Source of the DNA: Membranipora membranacea
Taxonomy: Eukaryota > Bryozoa > Gymnolaemata > Cheilostomatida > Membraniporidae
Direction of reading: 5' to 3'
Length of the DNA stretch: 64,000 bases
Assembly: GCA_914767715.1 (NCBI GenBank)
Contig: OU612069.1
Span: 14,755,387 to 14,819,386 of the forward strand
The notes beneath the pieces were generated by a model. That model had not been told where the DNA came from, made no database searches, and saw only the letters and a list, made by a program, of their open reading frames with translations. Every line of letters begins with the position of its first letter. The first letter of the stretch is position 1. Below, piece by piece: positions 61,487-64,000 of the stretch. The translations under genes and the position numbers were made by a program.

Positions 61487-63010
61487 CATCAGAATTGAAT
61501 TGCTTAGCTATCGAATTCAAGCAGTAGGGTTTGGTCATTTGACTTAGCTGAAGGAGTTGTAAATATTTAAGAAAAAGACCTGGCTTTGAGCACTGCACTG
61601 TCAACTCTATAGTGTTTAACTCATGGTTTAGGAATTGGGTATTGACAATTAAGCATAGAATTGAGGGTCTTTATCAATAGCTCTAATTTGTAAGCTGATG
61701 CACTAGTTCTTTGTTTCATATTCTCATGTTCCCATACTTTCTAGAGAGTAAAGAGATAGGTTAATTTTAAAACTTCGAAAGGCAACTGCAATATTTTGTC
61801 ACACTAAAGATTCTTGCCTGGACCAGCTTTATGCTGCTAGAGTTATGAGTATTATAATTGGGCACGCAAACTTAAGTTTTGGTGCAGTTGTATCCCCTTT
61901 TTCATAATGATACCTTGCAATTGCAAGTCATTGCTCTAGTAGTGAGGTAAAAATAGCTCAATGTTCTCCAAATCCACTCACGAATACATCTTAGTTAGCA
62001 ACTACAGATGTTGCCGGTTTTTGCCACTGAGTGTTCTTTGTGAGTGAGTTGAATAGCTTAGCTATTGAATTCTAGCATTAAGTCACAGTAGGGTTTGGTC
62101 ATTGAACTTAGCTGAAGGAGTTGTAAAAATTTTAGAAAACTAATTGTGTAAATCCATGACATAATGGAATCTGATTGTGCATGGCTAGTGTTTACATCAT
62201 TAAGACTATTATCATTGGGCATGAAAATTGAGTTTTAGAGAACTTAATGTTTTTTGTAAAGGAAAATTTCATGTAATACAGTGTAGATCACTTGCAGATA
62301 ATTTTTCTAGCAGTCAGCGGAAAAATATCCCATGGTCTCCCATTAAGATAGGCCAAAATCACAACCACATCCTCTTAAATCGCAATTATAGGGCTAGCTG
62401 GTTTTGCCATGGATAGTTCCCACCAGCTATATTTAGGTGTGTCCTGTCTCTGTTATTATATATTTGCACATTCAGCCAGATAATTCTATCAGTTCAGTAC
62501 CAGCTTGTCAACTCTATAGTGTTAAACTCATGGTTTAGGGCTTGGGTATTGACAATAAGCATAGAATTTAGTGCCTTTATCAATAGCTCTAATTTGTGAG
62601 CTGATGCACTAGTTCTTTGTTTCATATTATCATGTTCCCATACTTTCTAGAGAGTAGAGAGATAGATTAATTTTTAAATATTCAAAAGGCAACTGCAATA
62701 TTTTGTCACACTAAAATTACTTCCCTGGACAAGCTTTGTGCTAGCCTTGTTCACGTGACCACGGGTCTTGGTTTTTTTTGGCCGCATGAACAAGGCTAGC
62801 TTTATGCTGCTAGAGTTATGAGTATTATGCCAATTTAATTTTTGGGGTTGTTATGGCCACTTTTTCACAATGATGCCGTGCAATCGCAAGTCATTTCTCT
62901 AGTAATGAGTAAAAATTCTCTCTATGTTCTCCAAAATTCAACAGTGGAAACATCTTAGTAAGCAATTACAGGTGTTGCCGGTTTTTACCGCTGAGTGTTC
63001 TTGCCAATTA
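61487..63010 (+). repeat. Imperfect direct duplication (blocks of about 90 and 430 bp, each twice)
   Basis: A block with GCTTAGCTAT-GAATTC and TAGGGTTTGGTCATT occurs at about 61490-61570 and 62049-62145. A longer block starting TCAACTCTATAGTGTT and ending near TTGCCGGTTTTTACCGCTG or its variant occurs at about 61599-62036 and 62508-63003. The second copy has about 350 bp of extra sequence between the blocks and a 61-bp insertion at 62738-62798. I see no coding capacity. Confidence 0.8.
62738..62798. mobile_element. 61-bp hairpin insertion with 5-bp target duplication
   Basis: In the second copy of the duplication the sequence between AAGCTTT and CTTTATGCTG is interrupted by a 61-bp segment. 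It begins GTGCTAGCCTTGTTCACGTG and ends CGCATGAACAAGGCTA. Its ends are inverted repeats (TAGCCTTGTTCA and TGAACAAGGCTA). GCTTT occurs on both sides (62733-62737 and 62799-62803), while the first copy has one GCTTT and no insertion. This looks like a very short non-autonomous DNA element. Confidence 0.75.
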
Positions 63011-64000
63011 TGATAGCTGTGTCGGGTGTCTCTTATTAAAGCTCCTACACACTGAGTGAGTTTATTTTATCCGTACAGTACCATGCAACTGACATTGATT
63101 ACATTCTGTACAACTGTATTAGTAGCAATTAGCATATTAGAATGTAAGAGTAAAAGAGTACAAGTCTTTTACACCTTAGTAAAGTAGCAGTTGGAGGTGA
63201 AACTCATAAACTTCAAATGCCACATTTCAGTATTATGATAACAGGTTATCACATAGTAAAGATATATATGAATATATTATATATATATCCTTACTCTGTG
63301 AGGGTATGCTCCAGCACAGTCTCGTGGGTAGGTAGAATGTTGACTTAACCTGGTTAGAACCCAGTTAGAACCCAGTAAGTTTGAAGATTTCAATTCTTAT
63401 TGTATACTAACAGTAACATGCAGCTGAGCAAAAATTGTATGACAAAAATTGTGTACAGTTGTTGAAAAGTTCCGGCACTACAAAAACCTCCAGCTGCCAC
63501 CTGGGTAGCACTTGGTGACTGAATTGAATGCCATGTAATCAAAGCCCTAAATCTTACACTTGAATTGAATCAGCATAAAATCTGAATGTGAAAATTATGC
63601 AAATTGCTACTGCAAATCACAGAAGTAGCTGTCTTCTGTCGCGCCTACAATCAGTTTTTAAAACTGGCTACCTGCAACCCCTGTTATCTCAAGTCATCGT
63701 AGGTTGTATTGTACAGATGAAGCGAACTTGCTGGATATGAAGGTATATCTTCAGACACAGGACACATACCTACCATGGCTGGCAAGGACAACCAGATAGC
63801 CCTGTAGTTGCAATTTAAAAGGATGTGCTTGCAGTTGAGATTATGGATTATTTTAATGTGAGAAGACAGTGAATATTAATCCACTGACTGCTAGAGAAAT
63901 GACCTTTTAGTGATCTGCATGGTGCTAAATACATGGGGAAATGGCTATGTGTGCAAATAATATAACTTCATTGCAAATGATAAAGTCAATGATCTGCCTT
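63011..64000. other. Right edge without recognised gene
   Basis: I see nothing with convincing coding signal. There are short AT-rich stretches and a small direct repeat (GTTAGAACCCAGT) near 63353. Later exons of the zinc-finger gene could still lie here or beyond. Confidence 0.4.

Overview
The window is nuclear DNA of an intron-rich invertebrate animal. It is AT-rich, genes are split into many short exons with GT-AG introns of a few hundred bases to about 2 kb, and introns and spacers carry many decayed transposable elements. A WDR44 homologue, a many-EGF membrane protein, membrane C-type lectins, a fucolectin-type lectin and a SAMD3-like gene would suit a marine invertebrate. A sponge or other early-branching animal is possible but unproven. 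I found no bacterial, viral or organellar genes. Exons were assembled by hand from splice sites and reading-frame phase.

Layout. (1) 857-15982, plus: the 3' part of a large gene. It has acidic N-terminal exons with a basic cleavage-like site, then 18 EGF domains, an acidic juxtamembrane stretch, one membrane span and a tail of a few residues. (2) 18145-37034, minus: a complete 26-exon WDR44 homologue of 1143 residues with an FFAT-like motif at its N terminus and seven WD40 repeats at its C terminus. It converges on gene 1. (3) 38800-42148 and 42783-45542, plus: tandem four-exon type II membrane C-type lectin genes. (4) 46753-48582, minus: a secreted PAN-like plus F5/8C (fucolectin-like) gene with a frameshift. 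(5) 51856-60099, minus: a complete 12-exon SAM-domain gene of 563 residues that resembles SAMD3-like proteins. (6) 60374 onward, plus: the start of a C2H2 zinc-finger gene, sharing a 274-bp head-to-head upstream region with gene 5.

Repeats: decayed LINE reverse-transcriptase pieces (about 290-640, 43590-43826, 49080-49530); several tRNA-derived SINE-like heads; three elements that combine terminal inverted repeats with an internal tRNA-like Pol III promoter; foldback elements up to 1.1 kb; a pure 370-bp ATGT microsatellite; a G-rich minisatellite; an irregular array of a CGCACGGTGGTTTCA motif; and a duplicated segment at the right edge whose second copy carries a 61-bp insertion with 5-bp target duplications.

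Functionally, four of the six genes look like surface or secreted proteins (EGF receptor-like protein, two membrane lectins, one secreted lectin), while WDR44 is a membrane-trafficking adaptor. No operon-like system is present. The least ordinary items are the EGF domain split by a Thr-rich cleavable insert, the TIR-plus-tRNA elements and the CGCACGGTGG array. No database search was possible, so family names rest on visible motifs.
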